Source of the DNA: Omnitrophica bacterium RIFCSPLOWO2_01_FULL_45_10b
GTDB taxonomy: Bacteria > Omnitrophota > Omnitrophia > Omnitrophales > Danuiimicrobiaceae
Direction: 5' to 3'
Assembly (NCBI GenBank): GCA_001804205.1
Contig: MHFM01000038.1
Location: forward strand, 15,378 to 26,237
DNA length: 10,860 nt
Each line of letters starts with the position of its first letter. Position 1 is the stretch's first letter. The notes below the pieces were generated by a model. The model was not told where the DNA came from, made no database searches, and saw nothing but the letters and a program-made list of their open reading frames with translations. Shown in pieces: positions 1 to 7,366 of the stretch. A program made the translations under genes and the position numbers.

Positions 1-373
1 CAATGAAATTGCACCGGAACACCTTGAAATTTTAACTCGAAAACCTGAAAAATGGCTTAGCCGCATTGCGCATGCAGGCGCAATATTCTTGGGTGAATAT
101 TCTCCCGCCGTCATTGGTGATTATGTGGCAGGACCAAGCCACGTATTACCAACGAACGGAACGGCACGATATTTTTCGCCCCTAAGCGCGGCCTCGTTTA
201 TCAAAGGAACTCAGGTCATTGGCTACAGCAAAGAAGCGCTTGCCAAAGTTCGCGAACCCATCCGGAAACTAACGGAAATGGAAGGTTTGGTACTTCACCG
301 AATTTCTATTGAATCGCGTTTTATTGACTCCTCCAAAAAATTGGAGGACGGAAAGGAAAAAACAAATGGCTGA
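1..373 (+). CDS. hisD: Histidinol dehydrogenase, C-terminal part (5' end outside window)
   Basis: The reading frame is open from base 2 and gives the last 123 residues of HisD, the zinc enzyme that oxidises histidinol to histidine in two NAD-dependent steps in the cytoplasm. Visible family signatures are NEIAPEHLEI at the window edge, whose Glu-His (bases 17-22) corresponds to the catalytic pair of the family, then GEYSPAVIGDYVAGPSHVLP, which contains the Asp that binds zinc, and near the end EGLVLHRISIESR, with the conserved C-terminal His ligand. The gene ends with TGA at 371-373 and overlaps hisB by 8 bases. The last codons contain a perfect 8-bp hairpin (329-348). About two thirds of a usual 430-residue HisD lies before the window. 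The identification is secure; only the start is missing. Confidence 0.97.
   Translation, partial: NEIAPEHLEILTRKPEKWLSRIAHAGAIFLGEYSPAVIGDYVAGPSHVLPTNGTARYFSPLSAASFIKGTQVIGYSKEALAKVREPIRKLTEMEGLVLHRISIESRFIDSSKKLEDGKEKTNG
329..348 (+). promoter_or_regulatory. Perfect 8-bp hairpin at the end of hisD, just before hisB
   Basis: TCCTCCAA (329-336) and TTGGAGGA (341-348) are exact reverse complements around an AAAA loop. The 3' arm carries a Shine-Dalgarno-like GGAGGA and the 5' arm its complement. The likely ribosome site of hisB (AAGGA, 353-357) lies 4 bases beyond the hairpin. The structure could influence hisB translation or mRNA stability, and would be melted by ribosomes finishing hisD. The sequence also encodes SSKKLED of HisD, so chance is possible. 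Confidence 0.4.
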
Positions 374-968
374 TCAAAAACGAACGGCAACTGTATCGCG
401 CAAAACACAAGAAACGCAGATTCGTATTTCTCTCTCACTTGACGGCTCAGGCCAGTCAAAGATTAATTCAGGACTTCCTTTTCTGAACCATATGTTGACG
501 AGTCTTTCAAAACACGGCCTTTTTGATTTAAAAATTGATGCGAAGGGGGATCTTGACGTTGACATTCATCACACCAACGAAGACATCGGAATTGTCCTGG
601 GCCAAGCTTTTTCAAAAGCGCTTGGAAAAAAGCATGGGATACGCCGATTCGGATTTTTCAGTATCCCGATGGATGAAACCCTTGTCCGGGTAAGCCTTGA
701 TTTTTCGGGGCGGCCTTCTTTTTTGGTGATTAAAAGCAAAGGTGTAAAATTCTCACGTCTTGAGACTTACTCCTTTCATGATGCAACGGAATTCTTGCGC
801 GCGTTTTCGCAACACGCTGGAATTAATTTGACCGTTGAAATTGTAAATGGCGAAGATTCGCATCACATTATTGAAGCCATGTTCAAAGCAACAGCAAAAT
901 CACTCGACACCGCTACCCAACGCGACCCCCGCATCAAAGGGGTGCCATCGACGAAAGGAAGCCTCTAA
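366..968 (+). CDS. hisB: Imidazoleglycerol-phosphate dehydratase (monofunctional)
   Basis: HisB removes water from imidazoleglycerol phosphate to give imidazoleacetol phosphate. The 200-residue product matches the usual length of the single-domain enzyme; the phosphatase domain fused to it in Escherichia coli is absent. It shows both halves of the duplicated fold with their metal-binding motifs: FLNHML (39-44), HHTNED (68-73) and SHHIIE (165-170), plus PMDET (101-105), SGRPSF (114-119) and the closing PSTKG. The ATG at 366 is preferred over an in-frame ATG at 309 because the longer form adds 19 unrelated residues inside hisD, while 366 has AAGGA at 353-357 with 8-base spacing and starts just where homology begins. 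It overlaps hisD by 8 bases. hisC, which often sits between hisD and hisB, is missing here. Confidence 0.97.
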   Translation: MADQKRTATVSRKTQETQIRISLSLDGSGQSKINSGLPFLNHMLTSLSKHGLFDLKIDAKGDLDVDIHHTNEDIGIVLGQAFSKALGKKHGIRRFGFFSIPMDETLVRVSLDFSGRPSFLVIKSKGVKFSRLETYSFHDATEFLRAFSQHAGINLTVEIVNGEDSHHIIEAMFKATAKSLDTATQRDPRIKGVPSTKGSL

Positions 969-974
969 CAAAAA

Positions 975-1604
975 ATGAGAAACGGCGGAACCGTAGGCAT
1001 TGTTGATTACGGAATGGGGAATTTGCGAAGCGTCAGCAAGGCCATTGAGCACCTTGGCGGAACAGTTTATGTGGGAAGTGACCAGAAGAAATTGTCGCGC
1101 GCGGCCAAATTAATCCTCCCGGGCGTGGGCGCATTCGGGCAGGCAATCCAAGAACTTAAGAAACGTAGATTGATGGATGTCATTTTAGAATTTGCGGAAA
1201 GAAAAAAACCCCTTTTTGGAATTTGTTTGGGCTTGCAACTTTTTTTCGATTCAAGTGCTGAGAATCCGGGCGTCAAAGGCCTTGGGATTTGGAAAGGCAC
1301 CGTTTGCGGCTTCAATGCTCGCAAACATCCGACCTTGAAAATTCCGCACATGGGGTGGAACCAAGTGAGCTTCAAAAGAAGATCTCTTCCGATTGTCGCA
1401 AAGCTCAAAGATAACGGATATTTTTACTTCGTCCATTCTTATTATGCAAAACCAAAAGACTCAAGATTGATATGCGGGGAAACAAATTATGGAATAAAAT
1501 TCCCGGCGCTTTTGGGCGCCGAAAATATCTTCGCGGTTCAATTTCATCCTGAAAAAAGCCAACGTTTGGGGCTTCAGATTTTAAAAAACTTTATCCGATT
1601 ATAA
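975..1604 (+). CDS. hisH: Imidazole glycerol phosphate synthase, glutaminase subunit
   Basis: HisH is a class I glutamine amidotransferase. It releases ammonia from glutamine and passes it to HisF, encoded two genes downstream. The 209 residues show VGIVDYGMGNLRSV at the N terminus, the oxyanion strand PGVGAFG (49-55), the nucleophile Cys84 in GICLGLQ, IPHMGWNQV (123-131), YFVHSYY (151-157) and the catalytic His191 and Glu193 in VQFHPEKS. The triad is therefore complete and the length is normal. The ATG at 975 follows the hisB stop by 6 bases; the only purine-rich stretch, AAAGGAA at 954-960, lies rather far upstream, so coupling to hisB is likely. It is a paralogue of TrpG, encoded further along the same cluster. 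Confidence 0.97.
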   Translation: MRNGGTVGIVDYGMGNLRSVSKAIEHLGGTVYVGSDQKKLSRAAKLILPGVGAFGQAIQELKKRRLMDVILEFAERKKPLFGICLGLQLFFDSSAENPGVKGLGIWKGTVCGFNARKHPTLKIPHMGWNQVSFKRRSLPIVAKLKDNGYFYFVHSYYAKPKDSRLICGETNYGIKFPALLGAENIFAVQFHPEKSQRLGLQILKNFIRL

Positions 1605-1605
1605 G

Positions 1606-2328
1606 ATGCTCATTATCCCAGCGATCGATTTACGTGAAGGAAAAGTCGTTAGACTCATCCGAGGGTCCTTCAAAAAACAAACGACTTATTCAGCTTCTCC
1701 TGCGGACATCATGCAAAAGTGGCAGCGGGAAGGCGCTCAATTAGTGCATGTGGTTGATTTGGATGGAGCCGTGGAAGGAAGGCGGCGCAATTTAGGGTCC
1801 CTTAAAAATATCTTGGCGGTGGCCAAGGTTCCCGTTCAATTTGGGGGAGGCTTACGAACTATCGAATCCGTAGAGGAAGTGTTAAAAGCAGGGGTCTGGC
1901 GAGCCGTGATCGGCACAAAAGCAAAAGACAGGGAATTTCTCAAAACATTAGTTCAGAAATTTAAAGAAAGGATCGCTGTCGGAATTGATGTGCGCGATGG
2001 AATCATTCAAACAGAAGGTTGGCTCTCAAGCGATTTGACTCATACACCGGAGTCATTATGCCACGACTTGGAAGAAATTGGCGTTCGCACTATTATTTGC
2101 ACCGATGTATCGCGGGATGGTACCTTGTTGGGTCCCAATATTGAATTAACCACGAATTTACTTAATGAAACAAAAATGAATGTGATTGCATCCGGCGGAG
2201 TTTCAAGCCTTTCGGATTTGAAGCATCTTGCGCAGATTAAAGCCTCAAACTTCGAAGGTGTGATTGTGGGAAAAGCGCTTTATGAACAAAAAATCGTGCT
2301 GCGAACCGCTATTAAGCAGTGTGTGTAA
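1606..2328 (+). CDS. hisA: ProFAR isomerase (HisA)
   Basis: HisA catalyses the Amadori rearrangement of N'-(5-phosphoribosyl)formimino-AICAR nucleotide (ProFAR) to PRFAR, the substrate of HisF-HisH. It is a 240-residue TIM barrel. Visible are PAIDLREGKVVRL with catalytic Asp8, the phosphate-binding FGGGLRT (79-85), VGIDVRDG (125-132) with the second family Asp, TDVSRDGTLLGPN (166-178) and the second phosphate loop ASGGVSSL (195-202). The start ATG is one base after the hisH stop, with no Shine-Dalgarno, so re-initiation or coupling is likely. It could be mistaken for actinobacterial PriA, but a dedicated trpF lies in the same cluster, so single-substrate HisA is the better call. Confidence 0.97.
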   Translation: MLIIPAIDLREGKVVRLIRGSFKKQTTYSASPADIMQKWQREGAQLVHVVDLDGAVEGRRRNLGSLKNILAVAKVPVQFGGGLRTIESVEEVLKAGVWRAVIGTKAKDREFLKTLVQKFKERIAVGIDVRDGIIQTEGWLSSDLTHTPESLCHDLEEIGVRTIICTDVSRDGTLLGPNIELTTNLLNETKMNVIASGGVSSLSDLKHLAQIKASNFEGVIVGKALYEQKIVLRTAIKQCV

Positions 2329-2331
2329 GCG

Positions 2332-3105
2332 GTGCTAACGCGAAGAATTATTCCTTGCCTGGATGTTCAAGAAGGGCGCGTCGTCAAAGGTGTGCAATTT
2401 GTTAATTTGCGCGATGCGGGAGACCCGGTTGAATGCGCGAAAGCGTATGACCGGGCAGGAGCTGATGAGTTGGTATTTTTGGATATTACAGCCTCCCATG
2501 AAGCGCGGCCGATCACGCTTCACATGGTGGAGCAAGTAGCGGAATCCATTTATATTCCATTCACCGTGGGTGGCGGCATTCGAACGCTTGAAGATATTCG
2601 TGCGCTTTTGAAAGCAGGATGTGACAAAGTATCGCTGAATACAAGCGCAATTCAAAATCCTGAACTTGTGCGAAAAGCGAGCCGGCGTTTTGGAAGCCAA
2701 TGTATTGTTGTTGCCATTGATGCGAAACAAACGGGTAGGAATCGATGGAATGTTTACACACATGGGGGACGCATTAAAACGCCATGGAATGCGGTTCGAT
2801 GGGCCAAGCATGTCGCCAAGCTTGGAGCTGGTGAAATTTTGTTGACCAGCATGGACAAGGACGGTACTAAAGACGGCTATGACCTTCGCTTGACAGAACA
2901 AGTTTCAAAAAACGTTCAAATTCCGGTCATCGCATCGGGCGGAGCTGGATCGCTCAAAGACCTTTACAATGGATGCGTCAAAGGAAAAGCAAGCGCAGTA
3001 TTGGCCGCCTCTATCTTTCATTTTGGGGAATATTCGATTGAGGAGGCAAAGCAATATTTGAAGAAAAAGGGAGTTCATATTCGACCTAGGGAGCAATCAC
3101 AATGA
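2332..3105 (+). CDS. hisF: Imidazole glycerol phosphate synthase, cyclase subunit
   Basis: HisF joins ammonia from HisH to PRFAR and splits it into imidazoleglycerol phosphate and AICAR. The 257 residues form a TIM barrel of normal length. Evidence includes [19 protein letters not shown] with catalytic Asp11, [11 protein letters not shown] (79-89), VVAIDAK (126-132) with catalytic Asp130, [14 protein letters not shown] (171-184) and ASGGAGSL (201-208). The start is GTG at 2332, three bases after the hisA stop; the family usually begins [10 protein letters not shown] at exactly this point, and no Shine-Dalgarno is visible, which again points to coupling. Its stop overlaps the hisI start in an ATGA. 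HisA and HisF are ancient duplicates and sit side by side here. Confidence 0.97.
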   Translation: MLTRRIIPCLDVQEGRVVKGVQFVNLRDAGDPVECAKAYDRAGADELVFLDITASHEARPITLHMVEQVAESIYIPFTVGGGIRTLEDIRALLKAGCDKVSLNTSAIQNPELVRKASRRFGSQCIVVAIDAKQTGRNRWNVYTHGGRIKTPWNAVRWAKHVAKLGAGEILLTSMDKDGTKDGYDLRLTEQVSKNVQIPVIASGGAGSLKDLYNGCVKGKASAVLAASIFHFGEYSIEEAKQYLKKKGVHIRPREQSQ

Positions 3106-3473
3106 TTAAATTTAAATTTGATCAAAATAGCCTGATGCCGGCCATTGTTCAAGACTACAAAAGCGGGGAAGTTTTAATGCTCGCTTACGTCAACCGGACT
3201 GCGATCCGAAAAATGCTCACGATTGGAAAAACATGCTTTTATTCACGTTCTCGAAAAACGTATTGGATTAAAGGTGAAACATCAGGGCATATTCAGAACA
3301 TTAAAGAAATTACCACCGACTGTGACCGCGACACGCTTTTAATCAAAGTCAAACAAACGGGCGGGGCTTGCCACTTAGGGTACCGGACTTGTTTTGTCCA
3401 TCAGTTAAATCAAAAATGGAATATCAAACGCGTCACACAGAAAAAAGTATTTGATCCAAAAAAAATTTATTAA
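3102..3473 (+). CDS. hisI: Phosphoribosyl-AMP cyclohydrolase (monofunctional)
   Basis: HisI opens the adenine ring of phosphoribosyl-AMP, an early step of the histidine pathway. At 123 residues it is the single-domain form, without the C-terminal HisE pyrophosphohydrolase found in bifunctional HisIE proteins. The metal sites are intact: DCDRD (73-77) supplies the acidic magnesium ligands, and Cys74, Cys90 (in [11 protein letters not shown]) and Cys97 fit the zinc site. The ATG at 3102 overlaps the hisF stop by 4 bases and is preceded by AGGGAG (3088-3093) at good spacing. It is the last his gene of the cluster; trpE starts 6 bases after its stop. HisE must be encoded elsewhere. Confidence 0.96.
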   Translation: MIKFKFDQNSLMPAIVQDYKSGEVLMLAYVNRTAIRKMLTIGKTCFYSRSRKTYWIKGETSGHIQNIKEITTDCDRDTLLIKVKQTGGACHLGYRTCFVHQLNQKWNIKRVTQKKVFDPKKIY

Positions 3474-3479
3474 AATAAA

Positions 3480-4973
3480 ATGAACATCAAACCGGATTAC
3501 TCTGAATTTAAAAAATACTTAAAGCGTGGGAATGTAATCCCGGTTTGCCTGGATCTGCCAGGGGATTTAGAAACACCGGTTTCTGTCTTTCTAAAATTAG
3601 CGCGCAAAAAAGAGCATGCCTTTCTCCTTGAATCCGTCGAATTAGAAGAAAAACTAGGGCGGTTTTCGCTCATCGGAATGGATCCCGCGTTCATTTTAGA
3701 ATACAAAAACGAGCGCTGTTTTTATTCCAAAAAAAACGGAAGCCGTAAAACCGTTCTTCTCGGTGACTTATTAAAAATAATCGAAACAATCCTAAAACGC
3801 TATCGCCTTGTCGCAACCATGAAACTGCCTCCGCTTGTTGGAGGCCTCGTTGGCTTCATCGGATATGAAATGGTCCAACAATTTGAAGATATTGAGTTCA
3901 GGGCAAAAAATGGCTTGGACGTTCCTGATTCTGTTTTTACATTCCCGACAAATCTCATTATCTTTGACCACATTAAGCATCAACTAAAACTTATCCATTT
4001 GGCCATTCTCAATGGATCGCCGGCAAAGACATACCAAAGAGCGATTCGACAATTAAAACGAATAAAAACTGATTTAGGCCGGTCCGCTCCGCCGGTAAGC
4101 TCTTTGCAATTCAAGAAGAGAAGCGGAAGAAAAATCGAGCTCCGCTCAAATATGAGTAAAAAGCAGTTTGAAACTATGGTGGGGCAGGCGAAGCGGCATA
4201 TTCGAGCCGGAGATTGCATTCAAATCGTCTTATCACAACGCTTTGGCTTAGGACATATCCCGGATGATTTTACGCTCTACCGCGCACTAAGATCCTTAAA
4301 TCCTTCTCCGTACATGTTTTACTTCCGCCATCAAAATTTATCGCTCGTTGGCTCGTCTCCCGAAATGTTAGCAAAAAAAACAGGCAAAATGGCAGAAATC
4401 AGGCCGATTGCTGGGACAAGGCCCAGAGGGGAAACGGAAGCAAAAGATTTGGCGTACGAAATGGCGCTGCGTAATTCTCCGAAAGAAATGGCCGAACATT
4501 TGATGCTTGTCGATTTGGGGAGAAACGATTTGGGGCGCGTATGCAATCCGCGCAGCGTTCGAGTTCATGACTTCGCCCGAATTGAGCGATATTCACATGT
4601 GATGCATTTGGTAAGTGAGATCAAAGCCGTTCTCAAACAAGGCAAAACAGCATTTGATCTTCTCCGCGCTTCATTTCCGGCAGGCACGGTCGCTGGAGCT
4701 CCTAAAATCCGCGCCATGCAAATCATCGATGAGCTGGAACAAGAAAGAAGGGGGCCTTACGGAGGCTCTCTTGGCTACTTTAGCCTAAATGGCGACATGG
4801 ATATGTGCATCACCATCCGGACGATCGTGGTCCACAAAGGACAAGCGTATGTTCAGGCAGGCGCCGGTATCGTCAATGACTCCGTGCCCGCCAAAGAATT
4901 CCAAGAAACAATCAACAAAGCCAAAGCATTGCTTCAGGCTGTTGAAAAAAGTTGGGGAATTGAAATACCATGA
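3480..4973 (+). CDS. trpE: Anthranilate synthase component I
   Basis: TrpE turns chorismate into anthranilate using ammonia supplied by TrpG, the first committed step to tryptophan. The 497 residues include an N-terminal regulatory part with LLESVE (49-54) and, further on, NPSPYMFYF (274-282). Both line the tryptophan feedback pocket in known enzymes, so feedback inhibition is likely. The chorismate-binding domain shows PIAGTRPRG (309-317), DLGRND (345-350), HVMHLVSEI (373-381), PAGTVAGAPK (400-409) and GAGIV (461-465). These favour TrpE over the related PabB, as does the gene context. The start follows hisI by 6 bases in an A-rich stretch with no Shine-Dalgarno, and leaves no room for a trp leader or attenuator. 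The stop overlaps trpG by 4 bases. Confidence 0.97.
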   Translation: MNIKPDYSEFKKYLKRGNVIPVCLDLPGDLETPVSVFLKLARKKEHAFLLESVELEEKLGRFSLIGMDPAFILEYKNERCFYSKKNGSRKTVLLGDLLKIIETILKRYRLVATMKLPPLVGGLVGFIGYEMVQQFEDIEFRAKNGLDVPDSVFTFPTNLIIFDHIKHQLKLIHLAILNGSPAKTYQRAIRQLKRIKTDLGRSAPPVSSLQFKKRSGRKIELRSNMSKKQFETMVGQAKRHIRAGDCIQIVLSQRFGLGHIPDDFTLYRALRSLNPSPYMFYFRHQNLSLVGSSPEMLAKKTGKMAEIRPIAGTRPRGETEAKDLAYEMALRNSPKEMAEHLMLVDLGRNDLGRVCNPRSVRVHDFARIERYSHVMHLVSEIKAVLKQGKTAFDLLRASFPAGTVAGAPKIRAMQIIDELEQERRGPYGGSLGYFSLNGDMDMCITIRTIVVHKGQAYVQAGAGIVNDSVPAKEFQETINKAKALLQAVEKSWGIEIP

Positions 4974-5539
4974 TCCTCATGATCGATAACTATGATTCCT
5001 TCACGTATAACCTCGTCCAGTATCTCAGTGAGCTCGGTGAGCGAGTGGTCGTTTTTAGAAATGACAAAATTGATCTGGCCACGATCCGAAAATTAAAACC
5101 AAAAAAAATCGTTATCTCACCCGGCCCGGGAGCCCCGGATGAAGCCGGCATTTCAAATGAAGTCATTAAGGACCTGAGCGGAAAGGTCCCTATCCTTGGT
5201 GTTTGTTTGGGCCACCAATGTATTGGCCAGGTTTTTGGCGGGAAAATCGTACGGGCCAAAAAAATTATGCATGGAAAAGTATCGGAAATTTATCATCGCC
5301 CAAAAGGAATTTTCAAAAATATAGAAAATCCGTTTACGGCAACTCGTTATCACTCATTGCTTGTGGAACGCAAAACATTTCCTTCCGTTTTGGAATTAAC
5401 CGCTTGGACAAAAGACAAGGAAATTATGGGGCTTCGGCACAAAACACATCCAACGTACGGTGTCCAATTTCATCCGGAATCTATTTTGACACCGTCCGGG
5501 AAAAATATTTTAAAGAATTTTCTTTCGATCACAAAATGA
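4970..5539 (+). CDS. trpG: Anthranilate synthase component II (glutaminase)
   Basis: TrpG hydrolyses glutamine and feeds ammonia to TrpE. The 189-residue class I amidotransferase starts MILMIDNYDSFTYNLVQYL and carries the oxyanion motif SPGPGAPDEAG (50-60), nucleophile Cys79 in GVCLGHQ, MHGK (100-103), RYHSL (126-130) and the catalytic His168 and Glu170 in VQFHPES. Length and triad are normal. It overlaps trpE in an ATGA at 4970-4973 and trpD in another at 5536-5539, so it is not fused to either partner. Closely related PabA does the same chemistry for folate; a single TrpG could serve both pathways in organisms with no separate pabA, but that cannot be judged here. Confidence 0.96.
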   Translation: MILMIDNYDSFTYNLVQYLSELGERVVVFRNDKIDLATIRKLKPKKIVISPGPGAPDEAGISNEVIKDLSGKVPILGVCLGHQCIGQVFGGKIVRAKKIMHGKVSEIYHRPKGIFKNIENPFTATRYHSLLVERKTFPSVLELTAWTKDKEIMGLRHKTHPTYGVQFHPESILTPSGKNILKNFLSITK

Positions 5540-6570
5540 CCAGTGCGATTGACGATTTGCTCTTGGCAAAAGATGTATCGATCACAAAATCAGAACGGCT
5601 TTTTCGATGCCTTTTTGCGCAAACAAAAAATAATCCTGAGATAGCAGAGACAGTTTTGCTATTGCTCAGAAAAAAAGGCGAATCGCCAAATGAATTAGGC
5701 GGATTTATTCGCGCCGTCAGAAAATTGGAAAAAACCATTCCACAAACTCGATTTCCGGATTTGGTTGACGGATGCGGCACCGGAGGTGACGGAGCAAATA
5801 CCTTCAATATTTCCACGATTGCAAGCTTTGTGGCGGCGGGGGCAGGGGCTCATGTTGCTAAACATGGCAATCGAAGCATTTCATCTCAATGCGGGAGCGC
5901 TGACCTTCTGGAAGCATTGGGGGTAAAAATTGACGCATCTCGAAACCGCATGTTAAAAGCGCTAAAAGAAGCAAGGATCGGTTATTTTCATGCTCCTTTA
6001 TATCATCCCGCCTTTCGCGCGTTTCAACCTTTACGCCAAAAGCTAGCCCAAAGATATAAGACGGGGACAATCTTCAATATCGCAGGGCCTTTCCTTAATC
6101 CGCTCCGTCCCGCGCGTCAAGCGATCGGGGTTTTTAATCAAGATTTAACAGGCGTGGTTGCTGAAACAGCCAAAAAATTAAAGATGAAGCGCGTTCTTGT
6201 GTTCCGAAATAGCGATGGTATCGATGAGCTTACAACGACGAATCGATCAATTTTAGTTGAAGTGAATAAAAAAACTCTAAGAACGAAAATAATCGCACCG
6301 GCACAGTTTGGATTTAAAAAAGGGAAACAGAGTGAATTAAAGGGTGGCAAGCGCAAACTAAATCGCAAAATTGCACTCAACATTTTAACCAATCAGGAAA
6401 CAAACGCTACCCGGAAAAACACAGTGCTCTTAAATGCCGCCGCTATTCTTTATGCCAGCGGGCGGGCAAAAACACTTAATCATGGCATTGAGCTTGCTAA
6501 GAACTCTATTAAGTCTGGCGCAGCGTATGAGGCCTTAAAAAAATTAATTCGGATCAGCCACGATGCTTAA
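5536..6570 (+). CDS. trpD: Anthranilate phosphoribosyltransferase
   Basis: TrpD transfers phosphoribose from PRPP to anthranilate. The frame stays open 111 codons further upstream, through trpG, but the protein similarity begins at the ATG at 5536, which overlaps the trpG stop by 4 bases; this gives 344 residues, normal for the family. PRPP and metal motifs are GTGGDGANTFNIST (81-94), KHGNRSISS (109-117), GSADLLEALG (120-129) and DGIDELT (227-233). Arg167 in QPLRQKL corresponds to the family's anthranilate-binding arginine. Between it and TIFNIAGP (178-185) there are four more residues than in E. coli TrpD. It is a separate gene, not the TrpGD fusion of enteric bacteria. It ends in an 8-base overlap with trpC. 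Confidence 0.96.
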   Translation: MTSAIDDLLLAKDVSITKSERLFRCLFAQTKNNPEIAETVLLLLRKKGESPNELGGFIRAVRKLEKTIPQTRFPDLVDGCGTGGDGANTFNISTIASFVAAGAGAHVAKHGNRSISSQCGSADLLEALGVKIDASRNRMLKALKEARIGYFHAPLYHPAFRAFQPLRQKLAQRYKTGTIFNIAGPFLNPLRPARQAIGVFNQDLTGVVAETAKKLKMKRVLVFRNSDGIDELTTTNRSILVEVNKKTLRTKIIAPAQFGFKKGKQSELKGGKRKLNRKIALNILTNQETNATRKNTVLLNAAAILYASGRAKTLNHGIELAKNSIKSGAAYEALKKLIRISHDA

Positions 6571-7366
6571 CGATATTTTGGAGCATACACGCAAAGATTT
6601 AGAAGCATTGAAACAGCGGACTTCTCTGGCGGAAATAAGCCGTCTTGCCGAAGCTTTCAGGGGCTCAAAACGTTCACTGCTAAAGGCTTTATCTAAAAAT
6701 CGCAAACTCCATCTCATCTGTGAACTTAAAAAAGCTTCCCCGTCGGAAGGTCTGCTTCGAAAAGATTTTGATCCTGTTGTTTTAGCCCAAGACTTTGAAG
6801 CGGCCGGTGCCTCCGCGATTTCTGTTCTAACCGAAAAACATTATTTCATGGGCAATCCTGAAACCATTAAGCGCATTCGCTCTTTTACAACGATACCGCT
6901 CCTCAGAAAAGATTTCATCATTGATCCTTATCAGGTTTATGAGACAGCAACATTGGAGGCGGATGCCTTTCTACTCATTGCCATGCTTTTAAGTGGCAAT
7001 GAATTGAAACAGATGCTTCATCTAGCTCTGAAATTAAACTTGGACACCCTTGTTGAAGTCCATACCAAAGAAGAGCTCGAGCGAGCGATTGATGCCGGCG
7101 CTAAAATAATTGGGATTAACAATCGAAATCTTCAAACTTTAAAAGTTGACCTCTCAGTTTCAGAGTATTTACTTCGATTCATCCCAAAAGGAACCATCGC
7201 TGTTATTGAGAGCGGAATCGAAACTCCTGAGGAGATTGCGCGATATCAACAGAATGGAGCACATTGCTTTCTGGTTGGTACAACATTGATGAAATCAATA
7301 AATGTAAGGGCCAAGATTTTAGAGCTTTCTGGCCGATTAGACGAAGCAAGCCATGGCAAAAGTTAA
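6563..7366 (+). CDS. trpC: Indole-3-glycerol phosphate synthase
   Basis: TrpC decarboxylates and closes the ring of CdRP (carboxyphenylamino-deoxyribulose phosphate) to give indole-3-glycerol phosphate. The 267-residue TIM barrel keeps the catalytic set: Glu54 and Lys56 in CELKKASPS, Lys115 in LLRKDFIID, Glu165 in LVEVH, Asn186 and Arg188 in INNRNL, and Glu216-Ser217 in IESGI. FLVGTTLM (236-243) forms the last phosphate loop. The ATG at 6563 lies 8 bases inside trpD and the C terminus runs 14 bases into trpF. It is single-domain, not the TrpCF fusion of E. coli. This is the last step encoded in the window; indole-glycerol phosphate must go to a tryptophan synthase encoded elsewhere. Confidence 0.97.
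   Translation: MLNDILEHTRKDLEALKQRTSLAEISRLAEAFRGSKRSLLKALSKNRKLHLICELKKASPSEGLLRKDFDPVVLAQDFEAAGASAISVLTEKHYFMGNPETIKRIRSFTTIPLLRKDFIIDPYQVYETATLEADAFLLIAMLLSGNELKQMLHLALKLNLDTLVEVHTKEELERAIDAGAKIIGINNRNLQTLKVDLSVSEYLLRFIPKGTIAVIESGIETPEEIARYQQNGAHCFLVGTTLMKSINVRAKILELSGRLDEASHGKS

Noticed and set aside
309..365. Longer hisB start at the ATG at 309
   Set aside because: It adds 19 residues unlike HisB that lie wholly inside hisD; ATG 366 has a well-spaced AAGGA and fits the family length.
1606..2328. HisA as a dual HisA/TrpF (PriA) enzyme
   Set aside because: A complete trpF with catalytic Cys and Asp is in the same cluster, and the protein reads as ordinary HisA.
2335..2901. 188-codon open frame on the minus strand opposite hisF
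   Set aside because: It mirrors a conserved gene, shows no recognisable domain and no ribosome site; taken as a shadow.
3451..3476. Promoter TTGATC...TAAAAT just before trpE
   Set aside because: The spacing is only 14 bases and transcription would begin at or after the trpE start codon; more likely A-rich translation-start context.
5203..5535. Upstream extension of the trpD frame by 111 codons, as a fusion or extra gene
   Set aside because: It is the out-of-frame shadow of trpG, has no domain resemblance, and trpD has a clear ATGA-coupled start at 5536.
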